From: Mangrovibacillus cuniculi
Lineage (GTDB): Bacteria; Bacillota; Bacilli; Bacillales; R1DC41
Reading direction: 5' to 3'
Assembly: GCF_015482585.1 (NCBI RefSeq)
Contig: NZ_CP049742.1
Location: 1,446,501-1,510,500, forward strand
DNA length: 64,000 nt
Positions within the stretch are counted from its first letter, which is position 1. Each line of letters starts with the position of its first letter. A program made the translations under genes and the position numbers. Shown one piece after another: positions 55,673 through 64,000 of the stretch. Under the pieces are notes generated by a model. It saw nothing but the letters and a program-made list of their open reading frames with translations. It was not told the DNA's origin and made no database searches.

Positions 55673-55708
55673 AGTATAATACCGATGAATACTTACAGTT
55701 GTTGTAAG
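55673..55708 (-). promoter_or_regulatory. Bce-type operon promoter with inverted-repeat operator
   Basis: The perfect inverted repeat CTTACA-GTTGT-TGTAAG (55692-55708) lies 13 bp upstream of a TATACT -10 element (minus strand, 55673-55678). Bce-type regulators activate from TNACA/TGTNA-like inverted repeats in this position. Binding by the regulator at 52110-52799 is inferred. Confidence 0.6.
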
Positions 55709-55761
55709 GTTACTAGTTAAATGATATAAATCTTTCTAAAACAACTAATTATCCTGACAAA

Positions 55762-55791
55762 AAACCCCTTCGAATAAAATCAAAGGGGTTT
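55762..55791 (-). terminator. Terminator of nrdJ
   Basis: AAACCCCTT (55762-55770) pairs with AAGGGGTTT (55783-55791). It lies downstream of the ribonucleotide reductase gene, followed on the minus strand by TTTTTTGTC. Confidence 0.75.
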
Positions 55792-55849
55792 CTTCCTGAT
55801 TATATCTTACTACCTTATTTAGTCATATAAGTTTAATCTAATGAGTTTC

Positions 55850-58378
55850 TTACAATCCACACTTCAACTGAGCACCACAACTGTTACAAGTATTGCAGCC
55901 ACCTAGTTCCATTACTTCCCCTTCACGACACACCGGACAAGTGTCGCCAACTTCGGAACCAATCACCACTTCTTCCGTTGCAGCCGCTACTTGTTTTCTA
56001 GCAACATTACTAACACCATTGCTTTCATCAAACGTATTATCTTCTGCTTTTAACGTAAGAACTTGCGCATCACGACTTCCATCCACATACACCGTTCCAC
56101 CTTTTGCTCCACCTTGATACAAGCGCTCATATACTTTTTGTACTTGCTCTACTGTATAGCCTTTTGGAGCATTCACCGTCTTAGAGATAGAGCTGTCGAT
56201 CCATCGTTGGATAATACATTGCACATCCGCATGAGCTTCTGGCGAAAGTTCCATAGCAGATTTAAACCACTCTGGAAGCTCTGTTGCTTCTGGATGTCTA
56301 TCCATATACTCTTTCGCTATGGCAGCTTTTACTTCAATAAATTTGCCTAATCTTCCACTACGGAAATAAGAGAAAGAGAAGTACGGTTCTAAACCTGTTG
56401 CTACTCCCACCATTGTTCCTGTCGAACCAGTCGGCGCGACTGTAAGTAAGTGAGAATTGCGAATACCATGCTCTAAAATAGATTCACGAACAGACTCTGG
56501 CATTTGCTTCATAAATCCAGATTCAATAAAGCGAGAACGGATAATTTTCGCTTCCTCTTCCGATTCACCATTTAAGAACGGGAAGCTCCCTTTTTCCTTG
56601 GCCAGTTCAACCGACGCTTCATATGCAGCAACTGCAATTGTTTCAAAAACTTTATCTACTAATCGGTTACCTTCCGGGGACCCATACTCTAGCTCACAAT
56701 AAATTAGTAGATCTGCAAGACCCATTACGCCTAAGCCTACACGTCTTTCACCTAGTGCTTGCTTCTTATTTTCCTCCAAGAAATACGGAGTAGCATCAAT
56801 GACATTATCTTGCATACGCACTCCTGTACGCACAGTAGATTTAAGCTTTTCTAAGTCTACTGCTTTTGCACCTTTGTCCACCATATTCGCTAGGTTTATA
56901 GCTGCTAAGTTACAAACCGAGTATGGCGCAAGAGGTTGCTCACCACAAGGATTTGTCGCTACTACATGTTGTCCGTAGCTCTTAGCATTTGTTTTTTCAT
57001 TCGCATTATCAATGAAGAAGATTCCTGGCTCAGCAGAGTACGTTGCACAAATGTTAATTAAATTCCACAGCTCTTTCGCCTTAATGGATCGATACGTACG
57101 AACAGCAAGTCCACGTTTTTCCCATTCTCGAACGTCTCCAACTTCATGCCATTCCTTATTGTAGATTTCCATTTCTTCTTTAGAATAATTTTCTACATGA
57201 GGGAAACGCAGTTCATACATTTTATCTTTTTCAACAGCTTCCATAAAATCATCTGTTAAACAAACAGAAATATTGGCACCAGTTAAAAATTCAGGATTCT
57301 GTACCGTGTAACTTCCACCGTCTTGTAGTTTCTCCACTGCATGCTGTATCACTTTTGGATCAAATCCACCGTTTCCAGGTACGTTTGCAAAGTTAGCAAT
57401 ACCTTGGTACATTGCATTTTCCGTTGGTGTTAATGGAGTAAACGAGAGTTTTTCTTCTGCTAATTTACGAATGTAAGAATCGTTCGTTGTTTCAATTAGG
57501 AATCGTAAAATACGAGGATTTTGCATTTTTGAAATAATAAATTCAATAATATCTGGATGCCAATCTGCAAGCATAATCATTTGTGCTCCTCGTCTGGAGC
57601 CACCTTGTTCTACTAAATGAGTTAATTTAGCAATATCATCTAACCATGAAACGGAACCAGATGATTTACCGTTAACGCCTCTAGCTAAAGTGTTTCTTGG
57701 TCTTAAAGTAGAACCATTTGTTCCAACTCCACCACCACGACTCATAATTTCCATTACTTGCTTACGATGCTCAGAAATTCCTTCACGAGAATCTTGCACA
57801 TAAGGCATGACATAGCAGTTGAAGTACGTTACATCTGTCTGTGCTCCTGCTCCGTATAATACTCTCCCAGCTGGTACAAAATTCATCGATGATAATTCTT
57901 CGTAAAACTTCTTTTTCCACTTCTCTTGCAATTCATTTGATTTTTCAACCGAAGAAAGACCCGTTGCATTACGAAGAGCAATCTGTTCGTAATAAATTTC
58001 TAACGGTTTATCCAATGAATCAATTGACTTCTCTATAATACCTGATTCTTGCTGTTCTCCAGTCAGAGCTCCTCGATACTCCTCTTCTATCCAGATAGTC
58101 GCCGTTCTCGTATCCCAATTTATATCTTGCACAAAACCTACTCCGCGAGCAGGAAATTTTGGATCATCTTTAACTGTTAACACGACAAAATCACCAGGGG
58201 ATAAAGTTGTCTTCGCTGTATCTTTAAAAGAATAACGATCTAACATAACTAGACGAGATACTCCACTATGCGTAATCTTCATATCTTTTGTAATTGGATA
58301 CACTTGTGGAAATTGCTCAATATCTTGGTTTAACTTTTCCACATTTACTGTTTGAATACGATTTTCGACAACTGTCAT
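55850..58378 (-). CDS. nrdJ: Adenosylcobalamin-dependent (class II) ribonucleoside-diphosphate reductase
   Basis: This 842-residue enzyme makes deoxyribonucleotides using adenosylcobalamin as radical source and works with or without oxygen. Diagnostic segments are DVTYFNCYVMPY (substrate-reducing Cys), MSRGGGVGTN, the active-site loop ATNPCGEQPLAPYSVCNL, and APTGSTGTMVGVATGLEPYF. The C-terminal zinc-ribbon-like tail CPVC...CNTCNSCG...KCGL supplies the Cys pairs for re-reduction. No small subunit gene is nearby, as expected. Two NrdR-like boxes lie in the promoter. It stands alone between terminators and shares its B12 need with MutB. Confidence 0.95.
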   Translation of the reverse strand: MTVVENRIQTVNVEKLNQDIEQFPQVYPITKDMKITHSGVSRLVMLDRYSFKDTAKTTLSPGDFVVLTVKDDPKFPARGVGFVQDINWDTRTATIWIEEEYRGALTGEQQESGIIEKSIDSLDKPLEIYYEQIALRNATGLSSVEKSNELQEKWKKKFYEELSSMNFVPAGRVLYGAGAQTDVTYFNCYVMPYVQDSREGISEHRKQVMEIMSRGGGVGTNGSTLRPRNTLARGVNGKSSGSVSWLDDIAKLTHLVEQGGSRRGAQMIMLADWHPDIIEFIISKMQNPRILRFLIETTNDSYIRKLAEEKLSFTPLTPTENAMYQGIANFANVPGNGGFDPKVIQHAVEKLQDGGSYTVQNPEFLTGANISVCLTDDFMEAVEKDKMYELRFPHVENYSKEEMEIYNKEWHEVGDVREWEKRGLAVRTYRSIKAKELWNLINICATYSAEPGIFFIDNANEKTNAKSYGQHVVATNPCGEQPLAPYSVCNLAAINLANMVDKGAKAVDLEKLKSTVRTGVRMQDNVIDATPYFLEENKKQALGERRVGLGVMGLADLLIYCELEYGSPEGNRLVDKVFETIAVAAYEASVELAKEKGSFPFLNGESEEEAKIIRSRFIESGFMKQMPESVRESILEHGIRNSHLLTVAPTGSTGTMVGVATGLEPYFSFSYFRSGRLGKFIEVKAAIAKEYMDRHPEATELPEWFKSAMELSPEAHADVQCIIQRWIDSSISKTVNAPKGYTVEQVQKVYERLYQGGAKGGTVYVDGSRDAQVLTLKAEDNTFDESNGVSNVARKQVAAATEEVVIGSEVGDTCPVCREGEVMELGGCNTCNSCGAQLKCGL

Positions 58379-58420
58379 AATCTAGCAACCCCTCTACTCT
58401 ATTAATCTACAAGCAATACC

Positions 58421-58470
58421 TTACCATATGTTGTGTTGGCAAAACAAGATATAAACACAATATATAGTTA
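58421..58470 (-). promoter_or_regulatory. Pair of NrdR-box-like sites upstream of nrdJ
   Basis: ACACAATATATAGTTA (58455-58470) and, on the minus strand, ACACAACATATGGTAA (58421-58436) resemble the 16-bp NrdR box ACACWATATATWGTGT, with centres 34 bp apart, about three helical turns. The first overlaps a TTGTCG-N17-TATTGT promoter-like pair. Repression by NrdR is inferred. No cobalamin riboswitch was recognised in the 353-bp gap 58379-58731, which contains no gene. Confidence 0.6.
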
Positions 58471-58571
58471 TGAGTTTTTCGACAAATTACTATATATAGA
58501 ATTTTTTATAGAAACCTTTCCATTTGTCAAACTTCAAATAGAATAAAAAAAAGAGAAAAACGACGAAAACA

Positions 58572-58607
58572 AAAGAACTAGAGTACAAATTTCGACTCTA
58601 GTCCTTT
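58572..58607 (-). terminator. Probable terminator of lipM
   Basis: ACTAGAGT (58577-58584) pairs with ACTCTAGT (58595-58602), extended by a few A/T and G/C pairs. On the minus strand it is followed by TTCTTTTGTTTTCG. It is 125 bp downstream of the lipM stop. Confidence 0.6.
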
Positions 58608-58731
58608 ATATGAATGTTGCAGGAATAATTTTACTATGAATATCTTGATTTAAAATAGAGGAAAGTAGTTGTTATGCTATTCCTTTTAAAAAAGATACAT
58701 TCACCCTATTATTACAATTATGTTACAATTA

Positions 58732-59568
58732 CTATCTTCGGTAATTCCATTCATCTGATTCGTATCTTTCTTTTGCTAGTTTTTCTACATATGCTTCTTG
58801 CTCGTCTGTTAAAACGTATGGCTTTAATTCAATATTTAAGCCTTCTTCAAATCCTTTGTGAAATGCTTCTTTCGCTTCGTGTATCGTAATGTTACGATCG
58901 GTTAATTGACTTATAGCTACTGCTTTTTTACGAAATGCTTGGCGCATTCTTTCTTTTACACGTTCATTAGAGTAGATAAAACAACTAAATAATTTATCCT
59001 CATCTAAGTCTAAAAGGATTGATCCATGTTGAAGGATTACTCCTTTTTGTCTTGTTTGTGCACTACCTGCTACTTTTCTTCCTTCTACCACTAATTCATA
59101 CCAAGAAGGAGCATCAAAGCATACAGAAGAACGAGGATTCTTCAAACTATTTTTTTCTTCATCCGTTCTTGGAATAGCAAAGTAAGCTTCCATTCCAAGT
59201 GCATGAAACCCTTTTAGAATTCCTTCTGAAATAACTCGATACGCTTCCGTAACAGTCTTAGGCATCTCTGGATGTTCTTCAGATACAATGACAGAATATG
59301 TTAATTCATGCTCATGAAGAACACCTCTTCCACCTGTCGGACGACGAACAAATCCAAGACCTAATTCTTTTACTTTTTCCAAATCTATTTCTTTTTCAGC
59401 TTTTTGAAAATAACCAATGGAAAGCGTAGGAGGATTCCAACCGTAGAATCGGACCACTGGAGGAATCTCTCCTTTGCTGTGCCACTCTAAAAGTGCCTCA
59501 TCTAATGCCATATTATAAGAGGGAGAGCGATCTCCAGAATCAATAAATGCCCAAATTTCTTTTGTCAA
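58732..59568 (-). CDS. lipM: Octanoyltransferase LipM
   Basis: This 278-residue enzyme moves octanoate from acyl carrier protein to the lipoyl domain of GcvH, the first step of lipoate assembly in Bacillus. It has the family [19 protein letters not shown] loop, the catalytic Cys150 ([20 protein letters not shown]), and the conserved lysine in [11 protein letters not shown]. Cys at exactly position 150 matches B. subtilis LipM. Its products serve BkdB and the glycine cleavage system encoded nearby. Confidence 0.94.
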   Translation of the reverse strand: MTKEIWAFIDSGDRSPSYNMALDEALLEWHSKGEIPPVVRFYGWNPPTLSIGYFQKAEKEIDLEKVKELGLGFVRRPTGGRGVLHEHELTYSVIVSEEHPEMPKTVTEAYRVISEGILKGFHALGMEAYFAIPRTDEEKNSLKNPRSSVCFDAPSWYELVVEGRKVAGSAQTRQKGVILQHGSILLDLDEDKLFSCFIYSNERVKERMRQAFRKKAVAISQLTDRNITIHEAKEAFHKGFEEGLNIELKPYVLTDEQEAYVEKLAKERYESDEWNYRR

Positions 59569-59659
59569 TCTAACCAGATCCTTTTCTCATAGTGTCCTAG
59601 TAAGTCTATCAAAGAAGCAGATTGCTTTCAAAGTTTTGATACAAATTGTTCTGTTTCCT

Positions 59660-59688
59660 TTGATAATTCTAATGTAGATGAATATAAT
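59660..59688 (+). promoter_or_regulatory. Sigma-A-like promoter of yqhL
   Basis: TTGATA (59660-59665) and TATAAT (59683-59688) are separated by 17 bp. The yqhL start codon follows 37 bp further on, behind GAAAGGGAG. Confidence 0.75.
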
Positions 59689-59724
59689 AGAATATAGTGT
59701 TTAGGTAGAAAGGGAGATAGTGGT

Positions 59725-60105
59725 ATGGAAAGTTTATATGTACTATTTATAATTTTAGGAGCAATTATCTCGTATTCACTTTATACGTATTTTAAACAAA
59801 AACGTATATTGAAACCGTTGACAGAAGAAGAGTTTCGTCAAGGGTATCGTAAAGCTCAATTGATTGATGTTCGTGAAACAAAAGAACATGAAGGCGGACA
59901 CATTTGGGGTTCTCGAAATATACCGGTATCTCAATTCCGTACTCGTGCACAAGAAATTCGTCCAGACCAACCTGTATACTTATATTGTCAAAACGGGATT
60001 AGAAGCGGTCGAGCTGCACAACTTCTATATAAAAAAGGACATCGTGAACTTTACCATTTAAAAGGCGGCTTCCGTACTTGGACTGGTAAGGTGAAGAAGA
60101 AATAA
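59725..60105 (+). CDS. yqhL: Rhodanese-like protein YqhL
   Basis: This 126-residue protein has an N-terminal membrane helix (about 5-22) followed by a single rhodanese domain: QLIDVRETKEHEGGHIWGSRNIP and the active-site loop YLYCQNGIRSGRAA with Cys88. It probably handles sulfane sulfur at the membrane. It is divergent from lipM, the same order as in B. subtilis, where yqhL lies beside lipM and gcvP. Confidence 0.92.
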   Translation: MESLYVLFIILGAIISYSLYTYFKQKRILKPLTEEEFRQGYRKAQLIDVRETKEHEGGHIWGSRNIPVSQFRTRAQEIRPDQPVYLYCQNGIRSGRAAQLLYKKGHRELYHLKGGFRTWTGKVKKK

Positions 60106-60106
60106 T

Positions 60107-60138
60107 AAAAAAACGCGGGCTAACAACCTGCGTTTTTT
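60107..60138. terminator. Bidirectional terminator between yqhL and the CapA-like gene
   Basis: AAAACGCGGG pairs with CCTGCGTTTT (one G-T pair) around CTAACAA, with A and T runs on either side. It serves yqhL on the plus strand and the convergent gene on the minus strand. Confidence 0.8.
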
Positions 60139-61275
60139 ATTGCTTAGGCAATAATACAAACCCACCATTCCCTAAGCTTTCAGCCTTAACAAAGTAAGAA
60201 ATCCCTTCTAAATATCTTCTCTGACTTTCAATGTAGGTATCACTTGGACCAACAATCTGATTATCTAAAATGACATATGGAAAGAATTCCAATGTTATTT
60301 TATCGTCCACTACAAAATTCATAATACCTGTATCAGCAGATAGCCCGGAAACATAATCAGGAAATAAAAAGTTACCTAACGAATAGGCAATAGGTTTTTC
60401 CTTGTAATATTCTACTCCTTGAAGTACATGAGGATGTGAGCCTACAACTGCATCCGCACCAGCATCCACCATCATTTTTCCGTAGTTACGAATATACTGT
60501 TCTGGGTGAGAAATTTTCTCTTTTCCCCAATGAATGTACACAAAAACAAGATCATTTTCTGCCTTTTCTTTCTGAATAATATCTACTACTCGATCTTCTT
60601 GGTACCCACTGGCTATACCTGGAGAATTTCCAACAGCATACCAATCTACAGTTGGAAGTACTCGAGAAAAAGCTAAAAAACTAACTTTTCGCCCCCTAGC
60701 GTCATTTCGATCGATTGATACGCTTCTTCTTCTGATTTTCCCGCACCAATATAACGCATACCTGAAGCAGTAATATAATCAAACGTATCTAACAAACCTT
60801 CCACTCCATAGTCTAAAGAGTGATTATTTGCTAAAGAAACAATATCAACTCCAGCATTTGCTAAACCCTTTAAAGAGTCTGGTGCAGAGCGGAAAGCATA
60901 TTGTTTATCGTCTGCAATCCCTCTTGTTGTCACAGCAGTTTCTAGATTCGCAATACTTATATCTGATGCAGATAGAATAGGCGTGACATCTTTCCATGGA
61001 AAATCGGGACCATATTTTTCTATTGCTCCTTTGACAGACCAATCCATCATGACATCCCCAACAAATGATACTACGAAAGGACTAGTTTCTTTTTCATATA
61101 CTTTTGGTTTCTTTTTTAAGAAGTCAATCAATGGTGGACTGTAAGGAGCCTTACTTACTTTTTCACTCATTACCTCTTCTTCTGAAGACGGTGCATCTAT
61201 TGGCAAATCAGAAGGGATAGAATTGCACCCAACTAAGTAGAACATTATTACTAACGTCAAACTCAAAAGCCTCAA
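60137..61275 (-). CDS. CapA/PgsA-family poly-gamma-glutamate synthesis-type lipoprotein, frameshifted as sequenced
   Basis: The N-terminal frame (61275-60673) encodes a lipoprotein signal (VIMFYLVGCNS) and the first half of a PGA_cap metallophosphoesterase-like domain (FVGDVMMDWSVKGAIEKYG, VSLANNHSLDYG). The second frame (to 60137) carries GADAVVGSHPHVLQGVEYY and AYSLGNFLF. The break is at a run of six T in the coding strand (60675-60680). A seventh T reads through KLVFLAFSRVLPTVDWYAVG and gives one protein of about 379 residues. No capB or capC genes are nearby, so a role in polyglutamate capsule is uncertain. The start codon is TTG after GAGGGG. Confidence 0.82.
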
Positions 61276-61360
61276 TTCTACCCCTCTTTTCTTCTAATCC
61301 TGTTTATTATTACCCTACTATATATTTTTACATTTTTAGTAAAATTCCTGCATAAATCTA

Positions 61361-61397
61361 AAAAAGAGTATAAGGAACTAGTCCTATATACTCTCTT
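61361..61397 (-). terminator. Terminator of the glycine cleavage operon
   Basis: AAGAGTATA-AGGA pairs with TCCT-A-TATACTC around ACTAG, followed on the minus strand by TTTTTTAGA. It lies 9 bp after the gcvPB stop. Confidence 0.75.
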
Positions 61398-61405
61398 AAA
61401 CTATT

Positions 61406-62866
61406 TTATGCTTTTTGATAACGTAAAATCGGTTTACGTGCAGCTGTCGCCTCGTCAAGTCGCTTAATAACAGTCGTATGTGGTGCTTCTTGAACAAGTT
61501 CAGGTGTATCTTCTACTTCTTTTGCAATTTGAATCATGGCATCTACAAATGCATCAAGCGTCTCTTTTGATTCTGTTTCCGTTGGTTCAATCATCATGCA
61601 CTCTTCCACGTTAAGAGGGAAATAAATTGTTGGTGGATGATAACCAAAGTCAAGCAGACGTTTAGCCATATCAAGTGTTCTTACCCCTAGAGCTTTTTGT
61701 TTCTTACCAGAAATTACGAACTCATGTTTACAATGTCGATCATATGGTAATACGAAATAAGGAGCTAATCTTCTCATCATGTAGTTTGCATTTAGAACAG
61801 CATTTTCCGTTACTGCTTTTAAGCCATCTGGACCCATGGAGCGAATATAAGTATAAGCACGAACATTGATCCCGAAGTTTCCATAGAAAGGCTTCACACG
61901 TCCAATTGCTTCTGGACGATTATAATCAAAGGTATAACGATCACCTGATTTAACCAAAACAGGTTTCGGTAAATATGGAATTAAGTCTTGCTTCACTCCA
62001 ACAGGACCAGAACCAGGACCTCCACCACCGTGTGGACCAGTAAATGTTTTATGCAAGTTTAAGTGAACTACGTCAAATCCCATATCTCCTGGACGAGCTT
62101 TGGATAGAACAGCATTTAGGTTAGCTCCGTCGTAATAAAGCTTACCTCCAGCTTCATGAACGATTTGTGCCATTTCTACAATATGTTCCTCAAATAAACC
62201 TAACGTGTTTGGATTCGTTAACATTAATGCGGCAGTATCAGGACCTACAACACGTTTTAAATCTTCTAAATCTACTAATCCATGTTCATCTGATTTTACT
62301 TCTACCGTTTCAAATCCAGCTACGGTCGCAGATGCAGGGTTTGTTCCATGTGCCGAGTCTGGAACAATTACTTTCGTACGATGAATGTCGCCATTCGCTT
62401 CATGGTACGCACGAATCATCATTAATCCAGTCCATTCCCCATGGGCACCTGCTGCAGGTTGAAGCGTTACCTCGTCCATCCCTGTAATTTCTCTAAGGTG
62501 CGTTTGTAAATCATACATTAATTCCATTGCGCCTTGCACTGTTTCCTCATCTTGAAGAGGATGAATATGAGCAAATCCTGCAAATCTGGCAACAGCTTCA
62601 TTAATTTTCGGGTTATATTTCATCGTACAAGATCCAAGCGGATAAAACCCAGAATCCACCCCATGATTTCGCTTAGATAGAGCAGTATAATGACGCATGA
62701 TATCTAATTCAGAGATCTCTGGAAGCTCTGCTGGAGTTTCACGAATAAATGTTTCATCCAGTAAACTCTCTAAAGGAGCCTCTGGTACATCTAAATCTGG
62801 CAAACTATAACCAATACGTCCTTCTTTTGATAATTCAAATAGTAAAGGTTGTTCATGCGTTAACAT
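61406..62866 (-). CDS. gcvPB: Glycine dehydrogenase (decarboxylating) subunit 2
   Basis: This 486-residue subunit holds the pyridoxal phosphate site of the glycine cleavage P-protein, with the lysine in [20 protein letters not shown]. Other family segments are [20 protein letters not shown] and [18 protein letters not shown]. With GcvPA it decarboxylates glycine and passes aminomethyl to lipoyl-GcvH. It overlaps gcvPA by 14 bp and ends the operon. Confidence 0.96.
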   Translation of the reverse strand: MLTHEQPLLFELSKEGRIGYSLPDLDVPEAPLESLLDETFIRETPAELPEISELDIMRHYTALSKRNHGVDSGFYPLGSCTMKYNPKINEAVARFAGFAHIHPLQDEETVQGAMELMYDLQTHLREITGMDEVTLQPAAGAHGEWTGLMMIRAYHEANGDIHRTKVIVPDSAHGTNPASATVAGFETVEVKSDEHGLVDLEDLKRVVGPDTAALMLTNPNTLGLFEEHIVEMAQIVHEAGGKLYYDGANLNAVLSKARPGDMGFDVVHLNLHKTFTGPHGGGGPGSGPVGVKQDLIPYLPKPVLVKSGDRYTFDYNRPEAIGRVKPFYGNFGINVRAYTYIRSMGPDGLKAVTENAVLNANYMMRRLAPYFVLPYDRHCKHEFVISGKKQKALGVRTLDMAKRLLDFGYHPPTIYFPLNVEECMMIEPTETESKETLDAFVDAMIQIAKEVEDTPELVQEAPHTTVIKRLDEATAARKPILRYQKA

Positions 62867-64000
62867 AAGATCCCTCCAGCTCTACAACGAATTGATCAAT
62901 TTCTTCTTTTGTTCTAAGTTCTGTTACAGCAACTAACATTAGGTTATTCCACTCGTTTTTTACTCGACCAAGGTCAAATCCACCAATGATGCCTTTGTTT
63001 CGAAGAAGTGCATTCACTTCGCTAACTGGACGCTCTAATTTAACGACGAATTCGTTGAACGATGCACCATCCCATTCAATGGTAAAACCAGACTCTTTTA
63101 ATCGATTCTTTGCGTAATGTGCTTTTTGAAGATTTAAAAGTGCCATCTCCTTTACGCCTCTCTTCCCTAATGCTGCCATCGCAACAGAAGACGCAAGAGC
63201 ATTTAACGCTTGGTTTGAACAAATGTTAGAAGTGGCTTTATCTCTTCTTATATGTTGTTCACGAGCTTGAAGAGTTAAAACAAATCCTCGTTTTCCATTC
63301 TCATCTACCGTTTGACCGACTAAACGGCCAGGGACTTTTCTCATCAGCGCTTTTGTTACAGCAAAGTATCCACAATGCGGTCCACCAAATGATGCTGGTA
63401 TTCCAAACACTTGCGTATCCCCAGCTACGATGTCTGCTCCAAATGCTCCAGGCGGTTTTAGTGCACCTAAAGACATTGGATTACTGGAAACTACAAACAT
63501 TGATTTTTGACTGTGAGCTAACACTTCGATCTCTTGCATCGGCTCTAGACGTCCGAAGAAATTTGGATATTGCACAATGACAGCTGCAGGAGGAGCAACT
63601 TGAATTGCCTCTTCTAAAGCGTGTAAATCCGTAACACCATTCGCCAGAGGGATTGTAACGACTTCAATATTTTGACCCTTTGCATACATGGTTACAACAT
63701 CTCTCGTTTCCGGGTGAACACCTTCCGAAATATACACTAGTTTTCTTTTTGTGTTAGCAGCACTTAACGTTGCTGCTTCTGCTAGTGCAGTTCCACCATC
63801 GTACATAGAGGAATTTGCTACATCCATTCCTGTTAATTCACAGATCATCGTTTGGAATTCAAAAATGGCTTGTAGTTCACCTTGTGATATTTCTGGTTGA
63901 TAAGGTGTATATGCTGTATAAAATTCGGATCTTGATATAACGTGATCTACAATGGTAGGAATAGAGTGGTCATAAACACCAGCTCCAAGGAATGAAACGG
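62853..64000 (-). CDS. gcvPA: Glycine dehydrogenase (decarboxylating) subunit 1, 5' end outside the window
   Basis: At least 381 codons are visible. The frame stays open from the right edge ([20 protein letters not shown]) through [20 protein letters not shown] and [20 protein letters not shown] to the stop at 62853. These are typical of the N-terminal half of the P-protein, split in Bacillus. The start lies beyond position 64000; the internal ATG at 63848 is not the start. It is expected to follow gcvT, whose glycine riboswitch would also be outside. Confidence 0.94.
   Translation of the reverse strand, partial: VSFLGAGVYDHSIPTIVDHVISRSEFYTAYTPYQPEISQGELQAIFEFQTMICELTGMDVANSSMYDGGTALAEAATLSAANTKRKLVYISEGVHPETRDVVTMYAKGQNIEVVTIPLANGVTDLHALEEAIQVAPPAAVIVQYPNFFGRLEPMQEIEVLAHSQKSMFVVSSNPMSLGALKPPGAFGADIVAGDTQVFGIPASFGGPHCGYFAVTKALMRKVPGRLVGQTVDENGKRGFVLTLQAREQHIRRDKATSNICSNQALNALASSVAMAALGKRGVKEMALLNLQKAHYAKNRLKESGFTIEWDGASFNEFVVKLERPVSEVNALLRNKGIIGGFDLGRVKNEWNNLMLVAVTELRTKEEIDQFVVELEGSYVNA

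Noticed and set aside
58379-58731. Cobalamin riboswitch before nrdJ
   Set aside because: No B12-box-like conserved core or multi-stem architecture was recognised; the region is AT-rich with NrdR-like boxes and a short hairpin near lipM.
60137-61275. Capsule biosynthesis locus
   Set aside because: Only a single CapA-like gene is present, without capB, capC or capE neighbours, and it is frameshifted as sequenced.
63848-63848. ATG at 63848 as the start of gcvPA
   Set aside because: The frame stays open upstream to the window edge with conserved P-protein sequence ([10 protein letters not shown]), so the real start is outside.

Overview
The window is a low-G+C chromosomal segment from an endospore-forming member of the Bacillaceae. 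It carries spo0A, spoIVB and the complete spoIIIAA-AH operon. Its gene order follows the Bacillus subtilis yqi/yqh region from artM to gcvPA, interrupted by clade-specific insertions. Almost all genes lie on the minus strand, and no rRNA or tRNA gene was seen. The genus cannot be fixed from this sequence alone.

Layout from left to right: an arginine-type ABC transporter (artM partial, artQ, artP) and the bacilliredoxin brxB (1-2386); methylmalonyl-CoA mutase mutA-mutB with its GTPase meaB (2467-6860), behind a sigma-A-like promoter and a perfect cre match; the branched-chain keto-acid operon bkdR-ptb-bcd-buk-lpdV-bkdAA-bkdAB-bkdB (6994-17118); yqzF, a glycerophosphodiesterase, a FapA-like protein and a small orphan gene (17258-20285); spo0A, spoIVB, recN, argR, a TlyA-type methyltransferase, dxs, ispA, xseB, xseA (20352-30646); a repeat-rich gap with an intact IS150-type element inserted in a palindromic repeat (30647-32685); folD, nusB, yqhY, accC, accB (32686-36547); spoIIIAH to AA (36915-42213); efp, yqhT, aroQ, yqhR and divergent yqhQ-yqhP (42564-46798); a NERD/zinc-ribbon gene followed by 52-bp tandem repeats (46927-48176); a SulP transporter, a patatin-like protein and a Bce-type ABC/two-component operon (48352-55628); B12-dependent ribonucleotide reductase behind NrdR-like boxes (55850-58378); lipM, yqhL, a CapA-like lipoprotein, and the glycine cleavage P-protein genes gcvPB and gcvPA, the latter cut by the window end.

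Functional links: bkd degrades Val/Ile/Leu keto acids to acyl-CoAs. MutAB/MeaB can then take methylmalonyl-CoA derived from propionyl-CoA into succinyl-CoA. MutB and the class II ribonucleotide reductase both need adenosylcobalamin, so the cell must make or import B12. Lipoate links lipM to bkdB and the glycine cleavage system. AccBC, the MEP enzyme Dxs and IspA supply lipid and isoprenoid precursors.

Three points deserve attention. First, dxs, sulP and a capA-like gene are each broken by what looks like the loss of one base in a homopolymer run, which suggests systematic indel errors in the assembly. Second, BkdR lacks the GAFTGA loop that contacts sigma-54, and its operon starts at a sigma-A-like promoter. 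Third, the intergenic regions hold several hairpin-forming dispersed repeats and a 52-bp tandem array beside the NERD gene. No convincing wholly new multi-gene system was found.
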